Below are positions 17,496-25,976 of a DNA stretch of 64,000 nucleotides, piece by piece; positions within the stretch are counted from its first letter, which is position 1, and every line of letters starts with the position of its first letter. The stretch is from Haloferula helveola (lineage in GTDB: Bacteria > Verrucomicrobiota > Verrucomicrobiia > Verrucomicrobiales > Akkermansiaceae). The notes below the pieces were generated by a model. The model had not been told where the DNA came from and did not search any database. It saw only the letters and a program-made list of their open reading frames with translations. The stretch lies in assembly GCF_037076345.1 (NCBI RefSeq), contig NZ_AP024702.1, forward strand, positions 2,356,001-2,420,000. The letters are read 5' to 3'. The position numbers and the translations under genes are program-made.

Positions 17496-17702
17496 GATGT
17501 CTGTGTTGTTTGGTTTCGGGGTTGAGTGCCACGAGTCGAACTCATCGCGGCTGTCATCGGGGGCCTTCGCACCACTCGTGGAATTGGATTCAAAAAGATT
17601 CGGTTTTTTCCGCCGCCGCCCGAATTCCCGGCCATTTCCGCCCGGAATCGACGCCCGATTCCACCTGACCAAGCGGGTTTCCCGGTCTATTTTGCCCGAA
17701 GG
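17496..17702. promoter_or_regulatory. Divergent spacer between fasciclin and C39-like genes
   Basis: 207 bp, expected to hold promoters in both directions. An 8-bp inverted repeat, CCACGAGT (17529-17536) and ACTCGTGG (17574-17581), is separated by 37 bp. No -35/-10 pair could be assigned. Confidence 0.35.
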
Positions 17703-18845
17703 ATGAGCCCTTCCCTCCACCGTCGACGCCCGCGAGTCGTGCCATCGCCCGGCAGGGCCATCGCGTTTGCCGTCGGGCTGGCGCTGGCGTGCCAAGGCGC
17801 CATCCACGCGCCGACCGACGAATCGCTGCCGGTTGCCAAGCAAACCGGCCCGTCCTGCGGATTCTTCGCCAACGTCCCGGCGGTCACGCTTGCGACCGGG
17901 ATCGACATGACCGGGTCAAAGCCGTTCGTCTCGTCGATCTACGGCCTGCGTCGAGGTGACTTCCGCTACCAGCGCTCGTTCGACAAGCGGATGTTCTTCG
18001 AGCTGTTCTCGCTGCCTTACGAGACGGCCGAGATCGAACACCCGCCCGCGCCTGTCGATTCACTGCTGCCCGCAGTCCGCAAGATCATCAAGGACACCTT
18101 TCACCAAGGACTCGACGACGGAAACGTGTACTCGCTGCGCATCCGCGGTGTTTTCGAAGGACCGCACAACGGCCTGCTCATGGGGCGCGAAGACGACCGC
18201 TATCTACTACATGACCCGTACCCCGGAGTCATCCGCAAGCCGACACTCGACGAGCTCGCGACCCTGATGCTCGTGCGTTCCACATCGAAGAAGAACCGCG
18301 GCAAGAAGATCTACGTGACCCACTACCTGACCGTGCCGTTGTCCGAGCGCGCCGCGGGACTCCCCTCCCCCATCCGCTCGCTGCCAGGCACGCTCGAGGC
18401 CAGGCTCTCGGCGAACCAGCGGTCGCAACTGGCCGAAGCGCTGAATACGGAAAGGCTCGGTGAGCGGAAGCCGGAGCTGGCGAACTGCATCGACGCCTTC
18501 CCGGATCTCGACTTCGCCGCCGTGCCCGGAACCAAGGAAGGTACGGTGCGCAGCGTGATCGGGCGCGACGTCAAGGCCTCCGAACTCGGCGGCGTGCTGC
18601 ATCTCGCCAAGTTCACCCTGAACACCTGGCACCTCAAGCGGCGTCCCCTGCTTCCCGTCGTGATGATGGACGGCCGGCCGTGGGCGCTCACCCGCTACCT
18701 TGCCACCGACGCCGACCGCCCGAAAACACCGACCCTCGAGTTCGACAACGGCCGCGAGCGGATGTGGCTCACAGCCCCTGAGGCCCTGCAGCAGATCCGT
18801 AAATCGGGAGGGATCTACGCGACCGTGAAGGTCGACTGGGAGTGA
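17703..18845 (+). CDS. Exported protein with C39-like papain-fold signature
   Basis: 380 residues from the ATG at 17703. An in-frame ATG at 17526 would add 59 residues lacking a signal peptide. A signal anchor (about 18-32) precedes [10 protein letters not shown] with Cys52. His155 ([13 protein letters not shown]) and the later HDPYPG (170-175) complete a spacing typical of the C39-like papain fold (Cys, His, Asp). The C-terminal half (about 200-380) is not recognised. The peptidase call is inference: this could be a non-peptidase thiol enzyme or a binding protein. It is divergent from the fasciclin gene. Confidence 0.6.
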   Translation: MSPSLHRRRPRVVPSPGRAIAFAVGLALACQGAIHAPTDESLPVAKQTGPSCGFFANVPAVTLATGIDMTGSKPFVSSIYGLRRGDFRYQRSFDKRMFFELFSLPYETAEIEHPPAPVDSLLPAVRKIIKDTFHQGLDDGNVYSLRIRGVFEGPHNGLLMGREDDRYLLHDPYPGVIRKPTLDELATLMLVRSTSKKNRGKKIYVTHYLTVPLSERAAGLPSPIRSLPGTLEARLSANQRSQLAEALNTERLGERKPELANCIDAFPDLDFAAVPGTKEGTVRSVIGRDVKASELGGVLHLAKFTLNTWHLKRRPLLPVVMMDGRPWALTRYLATDADRPKTPTLEFDNGRERMWLTAPEALQQIRKSGGIYATVKVDWE

Positions 18846-18859
18846 AGACCGGGCGGTGA

Positions 18860-20035
18860 CTAGAGAAGCGCCGCTCCGACGCCGGCACATCCGACGACCA
18901 CCAGCCACGACGGCGCTTTGGCGAAGGTCAGAGCCGCAAAGGCAGCAAGGGCGATGCCGAAGTGAACCGCTCCCCGGACGCCCTCCATCCAGACCGGATT
19001 GACGAAAGCGGCGAGCAGGATGCCCACCACCGCCGCGTTGGTGCCGGTCAGTGCGGCCCGCGCCTCAGGCCGGGCACGCAGGAGTTCCCAAAAGGGTAAA
19101 GCGCCTCCGACCAGCAGCAGTGCCGGGAGGAAGATCGCGACCAGGCAGAGCAGTCCCCCGCCCCAGCCGCTGGGTCCGTACTCGAGTCCGGCTCCAAGAT
19201 AGGCCGCGAAGGTGAAAAGCGGTCCCGGGACGGCTTGGGCGGCGCCGTAGCCGGCGAGGAAAGATTCATCTCTGATCCAGCCCGGTGGGACGACTTCCGC
19301 CCGGAGCAACGGCAGGACGACATGGCCACCCCCGAAAACCAGCGATCCTGCGCGGTAGAAGCGGTCGAAAACCGTGAGGCCGGCGGAATCGGTCCAGATC
19401 GCCGCGAACGGCAGACCGATCAAGAGGATCGCGAAGAGCGTCAGTGCAATCGCCCCGGATCGACTCGCAGCCGGCCCAGGGGCGGGCAGATTCCCCTTTT
19501 CACGCCGACGATAGACGATCCAGCCAAAGGTCGCGCCGATGCCAATCGCGCCGAGCTGCCCGACCACGCCCGGCCAACTGAGCAAGGCCGCGGCGAGCAC
19601 GAGAGCGAGGGTGCGTCGCGGCCAGTCGGGACAGAGCTTGGTCGCCATTCCGACCACCGCATGGGCCACCACCGCCACCGCCGCGAGTTTGAGCCCTTGG
19701 AGCCAACCGGCGTTACCGATCTCACCGAGTGACGAGACTCCCAAGGCGAAGAGAATCAGCAGCATCGCCGAAGGCAGCGTGAAACACAGTGATGCAATCA
19801 GACCGCCGGGAAGTCCGCCCCGGCGGAGGCCCAGTGCAAAAACGACCTGGCTACTCGCCGGGCCAGGAAGGAACTGGCAGAGGGCGACGAGGTCCGCATA
19901 CGCCTCCTCGTTGAGCCATTTGCGGCGGACGACGAATTCCTCGTGGAAGTAACCGAGATGCGCGACCGGGCCGCCGAACGAGATCAGGCCCAGCTTCAGG
20001 AACGCGGTGAATATCTCGCCTAGCGGCCGCTGCAT
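18860..20035 (-). CDS. chrA: Chromate efflux transporter, ChrA family
   Basis: 391 residues, the usual length of a two-domain (long-chain) CHR transporter. Both halves carry the family hallmarks: FGGPVAHLGYFHEEFV and QFLPGPASSQV in the first, FGGGHVVLPLLRAEVV and AAQAVPGPLFTFAAYLG in the second. About 10-12 membrane segments. ChrA exports chromate in a proton-motive-force-dependent way. A 32-residue membrane ORF lies just upstream, and an array of GTGAC palindromes lies ahead of both. Confidence 0.93.
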   Translation of the reverse strand: MQRPLGEIFTAFLKLGLISFGGPVAHLGYFHEEFVVRRKWLNEEAYADLVALCQFLPGPASSQVVFALGLRRGGLPGGLIASLCFTLPSAMLLILFALGVSSLGEIGNAGWLQGLKLAAVAVVAHAVVGMATKLCPDWPRRTLALVLAAALLSWPGVVGQLGAIGIGATFGWIVYRRREKGNLPAPGPAASRSGAIALTLFAILLIGLPFAAIWTDSAGLTVFDRFYRAGSLVFGGGHVVLPLLRAEVVPPGWIRDESFLAGYGAAQAVPGPLFTFAAYLGAGLEYGPSGWGGGLLCLVAIFLPALLLVGGALPFWELLRARPEARAALTGTNAAVVGILLAAFVNPVWMEGVRGAVHFGIALAAFAALTFAKAPSWLVVVGCAGVGAALL

Positions 20036-20081
20036 CGGGGCGAACGATGACCGGGCGAACCCCCAAGGTCCATCCCCGGAC

Positions 20082-20180
20082 TCAGCCGACCAGAACCATC
20101 ACGACTCCCGCAATCGCCGCGATGCAGATCGCCAGAACGAAGAAGACGAGCAGGGCGTCAAAGGAATCGGTGAGTTTCAT
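20082..20180 (-). CDS. Small single-pass membrane peptide (32 residues)
   Basis: The ATG at 20178-20180 opens a 33-codon frame. The product starts MKLTDSFDALL and is otherwise almost entirely hydrophobic, fitting one transmembrane helix. It lies 46 bp upstream of chrA on the same strand and directly downstream of the palindromic array. No clear Shine-Dalgarno sequence. It could be a regulatory or accessory membrane peptide, or a chance frame. Confidence 0.4.
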   Translation of the reverse strand: MKLTDSFDALLVFFVLAICIAAIAGVVMVLVG

Positions 20181-20193
20181 GATCTAACCGTAA

Positions 20194-20254
20194 TGTGACG
20201 GTCCTGTCACAACAACCTCCCGATTGTGACAATTTCTGTGACGCCGGTGTCACC
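20194..20254. promoter_or_regulatory. GTGAC/GTCAC palindromic array upstream of chrA
   Basis: TGTGAC-N6-GTCACA is perfect at 20194-20211. GTGAC-N6-GTCAC is perfect at 20238-20253. A further TGTGAC half-site lies at 20225-20230. The repeated arms and constant 6-bp spacing look like a dimeric regulator operator. Half-sites resemble CRP/FNR, but TGTGA and TCACA are 8 rather than 6 bp apart. Confidence 0.55.
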
Positions 20255-20312
20255 TTGGGGGCACAGCTCTTCCTCAATTCGGCCCTTTTTGGCATCTTGA
20301 GGCACTAAATGC

Positions 20313-21131
20313 CTAAAAACCCCGCATAAATGACTCCTCAAACGGAGCCTCGGTGGCTTCGCCGAAATCGACGACGAGCACCGGCTGGGGACCTTCCCCT
20401 TCATCGGGAAAGGTGATCGTACCCGAGAGGGTCATCCAGGTGTTGTTTTCCACCTGCGGCAGGGCCTCGGGCTTGAATCGGGCGATGATCGGGATCGGGC
20501 GGCTGTCGGCGGCGCAGCAGGTGATGAACAGCCGATAGAGCCGGTATTCGCCAGGTTTGCCATCGGCATCGGCGACCAGACGGCCCTCGGTGACGACCGA
20601 CATGCCCTCGACCAGCTCGCGCATTTCCGGATCGGCGCTGCTGAAGAACAGCTCCATCAGCGGGAACTTCCTGTAGCCGTTCTCATCGGGCGGGTGCTGC
20701 TTCTCGATGATCTCCTTGGTCAGTGGCGGCAGGACCGAGGAGAGAAACAACGAGCCGGCGTCGGACGGCGAATCGTTGAGGCCCTTTCGCGACAGCGCCG
20801 CAATCGAATACTGGTCCTTGGTCCACGCGACTCCGAGGAACAGCGGGACGACCATGATCAGAAATGCGGCCAGTGGGTGTACGTCCAGCGTCTCGTGATC
20901 ATGCTCGTCCTCGGGTCCGTGATCGTGACCGCAACTTGCCACCTCGCGGGCGGTCAGCAGGGTGAACAGCCCCATGACGATCAGCCCGAGGCCACCGGCG
21001 AAGGCGATCAGGCGGAAGTCCGGCGCCAGGTACTTCACCAACCGGTTGCTGGTGTAGAAGTAAACCAGCACGCCGCCCCAACTGATCAGGGCGATGGACC
21101 GGAGGGCGCGGCTGAGGACTCGGTTCTTCAC
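20313..21131 (-). CDS. TIGR03943 / DUF1980 family membrane protein (YcgQ-like)
   Basis: 272 residues from a GTG at 21129-21131 that overlaps the permease stop (GTGA). The frame runs on upstream, but that part lies inside the permease gene. Two hydrophobic segments near the N-terminus flank a His-rich loop (CGHDHGPEDEHDHE). The C-terminal soluble domain carries FITCCAADSRPIPI, a family hallmark, and ends VLVVDFGEA. The YcgQ/YcgR pair in Bacillus is linked to zinc regulation; a metal-related role here is inferred from that and from the His-rich stretches. Confidence 0.82.
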   Translation of the reverse strand: MKNRVLSRALRSIALISWGGVLVYFYTSNRLVKYLAPDFRLIAFAGGLGLIVMGLFTLLTAREVASCGHDHGPEDEHDHETLDVHPLAAFLIMVVPLFLGVAWTKDQYSIAALSRKGLNDSPSDAGSLFLSSVLPPLTKEIIEKQHPPDENGYRKFPLMELFFSSADPEMRELVEGMSVVTEGRLVADADGKPGEYRLYRLFITCCAADSRPIPIIARFKPEALPQVENNTWMTLSGTITFPDEGEGPQPVLVVDFGEATEAPFEESFMRGF

Positions 21132-22201
21132 GGGTTGAGCGCGTTGATGCCGAACTGCCAGGCGATGGCGCCGAGGCCGATCGCGAGGAACAGGCCGAGG
21201 CAGAGAAGTAGGATGAAACGGCGCTTGAGCACCGTCTGGTAGAGGAAAATCAGCTTCACGTCCATCATCGGACCGAAGGTCAGGAACGCCAGCTTCGCGC
21301 CCCAAGTGAACTTGTCCAAGGTCGCCGCGATGAAGGCGTCCGAGGTGCTGCAGAGGCTCAGCACGAAGGCCAGCACCATCAGCGCTGCCGGTGCCTGCCA
21401 CGGATTTTCGGCGAGACCGTCGAGCCACTTCGCGCCCGGCGCGATGCCGGTGTTGAACAGCGCGGTGATCGCCACGCCGACCACGAAATAGACACCCACG
21501 TCGGTGAAGTCGCGCATCGCCGAACGGAACGCCGCGATCATCCGGCTGCCATGCTCGTGGTCATGGGAGTGGTCGTCGTGATGATGATCGTGACCGCAGC
21601 AACCATCGTGATGATCGTGATCATGGGAATGATCGTGACCGCAATCGTGATGGTCGTGCTTGTCGCTTTCGGGTTCCTCCTTCGACAGGGAATCGAGCAG
21701 GCGCTGGCGCAGGATTTTGCGAAGCGGGAGGCGGGCGATCAGCAGTCCGACCCCGACCGCCACCAGGAATCCCAGCCCGAGCCGGGAGACCGTCATCACC
21801 GTGCTGGCACTGGCGGTGCCGAGTTCGCCCAGCGAAACCATCGGGCCCTTGAAGGCCTTCCAGGTTGAGAGCGCCGTGATCGGGTTCACGATCGGCGCGG
21901 CGAGCATGTAGGTCAGCGCGCACGACACCGGCAGGCCCTTCTTCACCAGCCGCCGGATCACCGGAACCACCGCGCACTCGCAGACCGGCAGGATCCCGCC
22001 TAACAGACCGGCGACCAGCACCGCCGGAAGCGTCCGCTTCGGCAGCAGCCGGTCCATGGTATTGGCCGGCAGGTAGATATCGATGAAGCCGCTGATCAGC
22101 GTTCCGAGCAGAATGAACGGCGCCCCTTCGAAAAGGATGCTCAGGAAGGCGAAAGCGAAGTCCTGTCGGGCGTCTCCGGACACGGCCGGAAGGATGGCCA
22201 C
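21128..22201 (-). CDS. DUF318-type permease with a long His-rich loop (YcgR-like)
   Basis: 357 residues, about eight membrane helices. Signature segments are LGTLISGFIDIYLP, PVCECAVVPVIRRLVKKGLPVSCALTYMLAAPIVNP and CSTSDAFIAATL. The central cytoplasmic or periplasmic loop (about 190-225) consists mostly of His, Asp and two Cys, a probable binding site for Zn, Ni or Co. It is coupled by a 4-bp overlap to the TIGR03943 gene. Related permeases have been linked to metal or arsenical export, so the substrate is uncertain. Confidence 0.85.
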   Translation of the reverse strand: MAILPAVSGDARQDFAFAFLSILFEGAPFILLGTLISGFIDIYLPANTMDRLLPKRTLPAVLVAGLLGGILPVCECAVVPVIRRLVKKGLPVSCALTYMLAAPIVNPITALSTWKAFKGPMVSLGELGTASASTVMTVSRLGLGFLVAVGVGLLIARLPLRKILRQRLLDSLSKEEPESDKHDHHDCGHDHSHDHDHHDGCCGHDHHHDDHSHDHEHGSRMIAAFRSAMRDFTDVGVYFVVGVAITALFNTGIAPGAKWLDGLAENPWQAPAALMVLAFVLSLCSTSDAFIAATLDKFTWGAKLAFLTFGPMMDVKLIFLYQTVLKRRFILLLCLGLFLAIGLGAIAWQFGINALNP

Positions 22202-22288
22202 GGAAGCGGGGGATGCAACGTCGGAGTGGGGGGAGGGGAACAGCGAAAAACGCGAAGGGACGCGAAAGTTTCCGGAGCCGCTTGTTTG

Positions 22289-23467
22289 TCACTCCAGCCT
22301 CTCCCTCAACGCTTCGCTCGGCAGGGCGCAGGCGTCGCCTTTGCCGAACCAACGGTAGCGGTGCCGGGCGATGAAGTTGTAGAGCGCATTGCGGAGAGGG
22401 CGGGGGATAAGGCGGCCGGCGATGGCGAATGCCCGCCAATGGCCGCCGAGCGCGTCGAGGATCGCCAGCACGCCGTCGGAGCGGTCGAGCGTGCGCTCGC
22501 CGGTCTCGACCAGCATGGTCTCGGGCGCGCGGTTGCCATCCGTCTCGAGCTTGGTGAACCGGACCAGCTTCTCGCGGTCCTCATCGGCGACGAAACGGAT
22601 GGTGTTCGAGCACATCAGACACTCGCCGTCGAAGCGCACCAGCAGCGGTCGTTTCGCCTTCGGCTTCAGCCAGGCCGGGTCGAAGGTGAAGAGGTGGATC
22701 ATCAACATCCCGAGACTGAGATCGGCGAAGTCGACGACCGCCACGATGCCGAAATGCATCAGCACCAGCGTCAGCCAGATCCACGGCCGGGTCCGCGACC
22801 ACAGCGCCAGCGGCAGGAACAGCAGCTCGGCTGCGAGCGTGCCCCAGGTCATGACCTTGAGCAGGCCTTCGGGCAGCGAAAGCATCAGGTCGCGCATCCA
22901 GCCGGGACGGGCCAAGGGGTTCTCTAACAGAAATCTCATGGCCGAGCCGTCGGTCCAGCTCGGCGAACTGAGCTTGGTGATGCCGGAAAAGGTGTAGCCG
23001 GCCGCCATCAGGATCCACGCACAGCGGAAAACCCACTTCGGCATCGCCCAGTCGGCATTGCGGGGTCCGCGGCTCCACGGCTCGCCACCGGGCACCAGCA
23101 GCGAGAGCACGAGCAGGAGGCCGATGTAGGGCACCGATGGGTTCGAGATCAGGTTGTTGCGGTGGAAGAGGGCGGTCCAACCGAACCACAGCACCAGCGC
23201 CGCCGGCTTGCGCCAGACACCGGCGGTGAAGAGCAGCGAGGAGCCCGCGAGAAGTACGACAATCGCCGTAAGCCAGCCGTCGGGGATCGGCAGGTCGAGG
23301 GGATTCGGGAACAGGCCGTGCGCCGGGTTGATCGACGGATCACCGATCAGCCCGCCCGCTCCGAACAACTCGCCGGCCCACGGCGCGAGGTGCAGGAAGT
23401 GCACGCAGAGGTAGCTTCCGAAAAGGATCCGGAAGATCGTGAACTGCCATGGGGACATCGCTTTCAT
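22289..23467 (-). CDS. HTTM-like membrane protein fused to a DCC-family thiol oxidoreductase domain
   Basis: 392 residues from the ATG at 23465-23467. Residues about 1-265 carry several membrane helices in an HTTM/DoxX-like arrangement (SPWQFTIFRILFGSYL; HRNNLISNPSVPYIGLLLVLSLLVP). Residues about 270-390 match DUF393, the thiol-disulfide oxidoreductase DCC family, with DGECLMCS as the Cys-x-x-Cys motif. The reaction is not characterised. The start overlaps the stop of the upstream 152-residue gene (ATGA), so the two are coupled. Confidence 0.8.
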   Translation of the reverse strand: MKAMSPWQFTIFRILFGSYLCVHFLHLAPWAGELFGAGGLIGDPSINPAHGLFPNPLDLPIPDGWLTAIVVLLAGSSLLFTAGVWRKPAALVLWFGWTALFHRNNLISNPSVPYIGLLLVLSLLVPGGEPWSRGPRNADWAMPKWVFRCAWILMAAGYTFSGITKLSSPSWTDGSAMRFLLENPLARPGWMRDLMLSLPEGLLKVMTWGTLAAELLFLPLALWSRTRPWIWLTLVLMHFGIVAVVDFADLSLGMLMIHLFTFDPAWLKPKAKRPLLVRFDGECLMCSNTIRFVADEDREKLVRFTKLETDGNRAPETMLVETGERTLDRSDGVLAILDALGGHWRAFAIAGRLIPRPLRNALYNFIARHRYRWFGKGDACALPSEALRERLE

Positions 23468-23922
23468 GGGTAGGTCCAGGGGCCCTCGGCTTCGCCGTCG
23501 CGCGGCGTGATCGTTACCCGCAAATCGGCCACATCCGCCGGGATGTCCAGTTCGCGTCGCAAAGTGGATGACGGATCGAGCGCCTCGGCCAGCAGCGGAT
23601 CGCGCAGGTCCTCGGGGAGACGCGGCGCGAAGGCCAGCGTGGCGCCGTAGACGTTGCGACGGTTGTAGGGCCCTTCGAGCCGGGCGTAGCGCTCGGGGTC
23701 GAGGTCGCAGGTCCATGCCGTTCCGTCAGCCTGCCGTCCCTCGAGCCGGAAGCTTGCGGCGAAGGCCTCGTAGCCGTCGGCCTCGCAGAAGACCTTGGGA
23801 AACGGCGCGATGCCGGTCGCGAGCCCGAGGCCGCGCATGACTTTCGAGCCGACGAGGTAGCCGGTCATCTGCAGCATGCCGAGCACGAGCAGGACGATGG
23901 CGATGCGGTTGCGGGTTTTCAT
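23464..23922 (-). CDS. Hypothetical membrane-anchored protein, coupled to the DCC gene
   Basis: 152 residues with one N-terminal hydrophobic helix (about 8-28), followed by a soluble, presumably periplasmic part (FCEADGYEAFAASFRLEG; TWTCDLDPE-like; LRVTITPRDGEAEG). It overlaps the HTTM-DCC gene by 4 bp. Two Cys residues (FCEAD, WTCDL) could be substrates for the DCC domain, which is inference. Not otherwise recognised. Confidence 0.65.
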   Translation of the reverse strand: MKTRNRIAIVLLVLGMLQMTGYLVGSKVMRGLGLATGIAPFPKVFCEADGYEAFAASFRLEGRQADGTAWTCDLDPERYARLEGPYNRRNVYGATLAFAPRLPEDLRDPLLAEALDPSSTLRRELDIPADVADLRVTITPRDGEAEGPWTYP

Positions 23923-23926
23923 GGGT

Positions 23927-24925
23927 TCAATGGTGCGCGGACTTCAGTCCGCTTGGTGGTTCCGGGATGATACGGACCGGAGTCCGCGCGCCGTCGCGGC
24001 CGCCGACCGTGCAAGGCTGCTTGTGCTTTCGGCCCGCGTTCGGAAGGCCTTCCTCTCGCTGCGATGCGCCGCAGATCCCGCCGGACTCCTGCTCCTGGGC
24101 CGAGGCGTAGCAGGCCCAGCGTTTGCGGCAGCCGAAGCAGGTCGGGGGCAGGGGGGTCTTGTGGATGTCGCGGAAGGCCAGCATTTCACCGAAACGCTGC
24201 TCGCCCCGGGGGGTGAAGCCGCAGCGCTTCGGTGATGCCGACGGGTTCTTCAAGGTTCCGAACAACCAGTCGAACAGGGGGAGATCGGCGTAGTTCTGGC
24301 TGTGATGCTTGTACTGGTGATGCACCCGGTGGCTCTCCGGCCGCTGGATGATCCAGCCAACCCATCGCGGCGTGCGGACATTCCAGTGGTAGAAGTACTC
24401 GGCGATCGCGGTGATGCCGGTGTAGATCGCGGCCGCCTGCACCGACAGGCCGAGCAGCGTGTAGACGATCAGCGCCGAGAGGACCGAGTTGATCAGGATC
24501 TCCACCGGGTGCTTGTAGAAGCTGGCGAGCAGTTCGATCCGCCGCGGCGAATGGTGAAGTTGGTGGCAGAGCCGCCAGAAGAAGTCCGACTCGTGACGCA
24601 GCCGGTGCCAGAAGTAGTAGATGAAGCTTGAGACGAAGTAGGCGATCCCGGCGGCGGCCCATGGGTTCATCCACTCGCTGAGGCGGAGCAGCGAGACCGA
24701 GGAAAGCCAGCGGTCCCAGCTCAGACCCGCGACGATGACGATGCCCAGCTGGGCGACGTTCACGAACAGGATCCGCAACCACCACCAGCGGACGGTGGGC
24801 AGCTTCTGGCCCGGCCAGAGGCGCTCAATGGCGACCATCAGGGTCGCGACAATGACGAGAATGAGAATCACCGTGGCACCATGCCCCGAAATCGACATCG
24901 AGCGTGAGTCGAATGGATTTGCCAA
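23927..24925 (-). CDS. Sterol desaturase / fatty acid hydroxylase family membrane protein
   Basis: 332 residues, or 324 from the ATG at 24899-24901. The di-iron His motifs are complete: FWHRLRHES (HxxxH), CHQLHHSPRR (HxxHH) and HRVHHQYKHH (HxxHH). Several membrane helices. A Cys cluster (CFGCRKRWACYA) follows the core, an atypical addition. The last 20 or so residues are encoded by a palindromic repeat element (see the repeat at 23934-23990), so the native C-terminus may have been extended. The substrate (sterol, hopanoid or alkyl lipid) is unknown. It is divergent from the LysR gene. Confidence 0.85.
   Translation of the reverse strand: MANPFDSRSMSISGHGATVILILVIVATLMVAIERLWPGQKLPTVRWWWLRILFVNVAQLGIVIVAGLSWDRWLSSVSLLRLSEWMNPWAAAGIAYFVSSFIYYFWHRLRHESDFFWRLCHQLHHSPRRIELLASFYKHPVEILINSVLSALIVYTLLGLSVQAAAIYTGITAIAEYFYHWNVRTPRWVGWIIQRPESHRVHHQYKHHSQNYADLPLFDWLFGTLKNPSASPKRCGFTPRGEQRFGEMLAFRDIHKTPLPPTCFGCRKRWACYASAQEQESGGICGASQREEGLPNAGRKHKQPCTVGGRDGARTPVRIIPEPPSGLKSAHH
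23934..23990. repeat. Double-palindrome repeat element inside the end of the sterol desaturase gene
   Basis: GCGGACT-TC-AGTCCGC (23937-23952) and CGGAC-CGGA-GTCCG (23973-23986) are separated by about 20 bp. The arrangement resembles a pair of facing REP-like hairpins. It encodes the final residues and abuts the stop of the overlapping gene. Confidence 0.6.
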
Positions 24926-24953
24926 AACATCGACAAAACTGATACACGCCGCA

Positions 24954-25829
24954 ATGCCCCAACCCCTCCCGAACCTCCACCACCTCGAGTTGTTCTACCA
25001 TGTGGCCAAGGCCGGGGGCATCACCGCGGCGGTGCGCTCGATGCCCTACGGCATCCAGCAGCCGGCGGTGAGCGGCCAGATCAGCCAGCTTGAGAAGGAC
25101 CTCGGCGTGCGCCTGTTCCAGCGGCGGCCGTTCCAGCTCACACCGGCCGGACGGGAGCTGTACGAATTCAGTGCTCCGTTCTTCGGTGGACTCGGCGTGG
25201 TGGCGGAGAGGATCGCCGGCAAGGCGTCGAAGCATCTGAGGCTCGCCGCGCCGGCCACCGTGATCCGCGAGCACCTCCCGTCGGTCCTCGAGGCGGTGCG
25301 CAAGGATTGCCCCGAGCTCGAACTGTCGCTCTTCGATGCCGACCAGCGGACGATCCACGGACGGCTCGAGCGCGAGGAAGTCGATCTGGCGATCGCCGAG
25401 CTCGAGGACAAGCCGCCGTCGGGGACGCACAGCGAGCTTCTCATTACGATGCCTCTCGTACTTCTGGTGCCGGTCGCTTGGAAGCGGGCCGGTCTCGGCC
25501 TCGAGGAACTCGCGGCTTCGAAGCCCTTGATCCGGCCGGCCGACGACACGTCCATGTCGCGCCTGTTTGCCAAGGGCCTGAGCCGCGCCGGCATCCACTG
25601 GCCGTCGCGGATCGAGGTCAGCACCCTGGAGTTGGTCGAAGCCTACGTCGCGCGCGGATTCGGAGCCGGCCTCAGCGTGATGGTGCCCGGCGTAAAGCTG
25701 CCGAAGGGTGTCGCCGCGGTGGCGCTCGACGGCTTTCCCGAACTGAAGATCGCCGGCCTGTGGCGTGGAAAACTCGGCCCGCTGGCGGAGAAGGTGCTGG
25801 GTGCTCTCAAAGAGCGGGCCCGGCGGTGA
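24954..25829 (+). CDS. LysR-family transcriptional regulator
   Basis: 291 residues from the ATG at 24954. The upstream open frame overlaps the divergent gene and is not homologous. An N-terminal winged HTH (LHHLELFYHVAKAGGITAAV; QPAVSGQISQLEKDLGVRLFQRRPFQLTPAG) is followed by a periplasmic-binding-protein-like effector domain. Only about 28 bp separate the start codons of this gene and the sterol desaturase gene, so the shared promoter region is very tight and the regulator may control its neighbour. The effector is unknown. Confidence 0.9.
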   Translation: MPQPLPNLHHLELFYHVAKAGGITAAVRSMPYGIQQPAVSGQISQLEKDLGVRLFQRRPFQLTPAGRELYEFSAPFFGGLGVVAERIAGKASKHLRLAAPATVIREHLPSVLEAVRKDCPELELSLFDADQRTIHGRLEREEVDLAIAELEDKPPSGTHSELLITMPLVLLVPVAWKRAGLGLEELAASKPLIRPADDTSMSRLFAKGLSRAGIHWPSRIEVSTLELVEAYVARGFGAGLSVMVPGVKLPKGVAAVALDGFPELKIAGLWRGKLGPLAEKVLGALKERARR

Positions 25830-25976
25830 TGCCACAAGGAGCGGCGTCTTTCAGGCGCCGTGCTGCTCGTCTTCGCGATCCGGGCGCCCGCCGATGCGGA
25901 CGAGTTCTCCCCAGACTTCACCGAAGAGCCCCCGGACCCGACAGCGGAAGAGCAGTTCCCGGGCCTCGGTGGTTTC

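Noticed and set aside
20194..20211. CRP/FNR-type site upstream of chrA
   Set aside because: TGTGA and TCACA are 8 bp apart, not the 6 bp of CRP, and no CRP-family gene is in the window. Kept only as an unassigned palindrome.
22240..22270. ACGCGAAGGGACGCGAAAG as another CCAAG-family repeat
   Set aside because: Similar in style, but it lacks the CCAAG units; too diverged to include in that family from this window alone.
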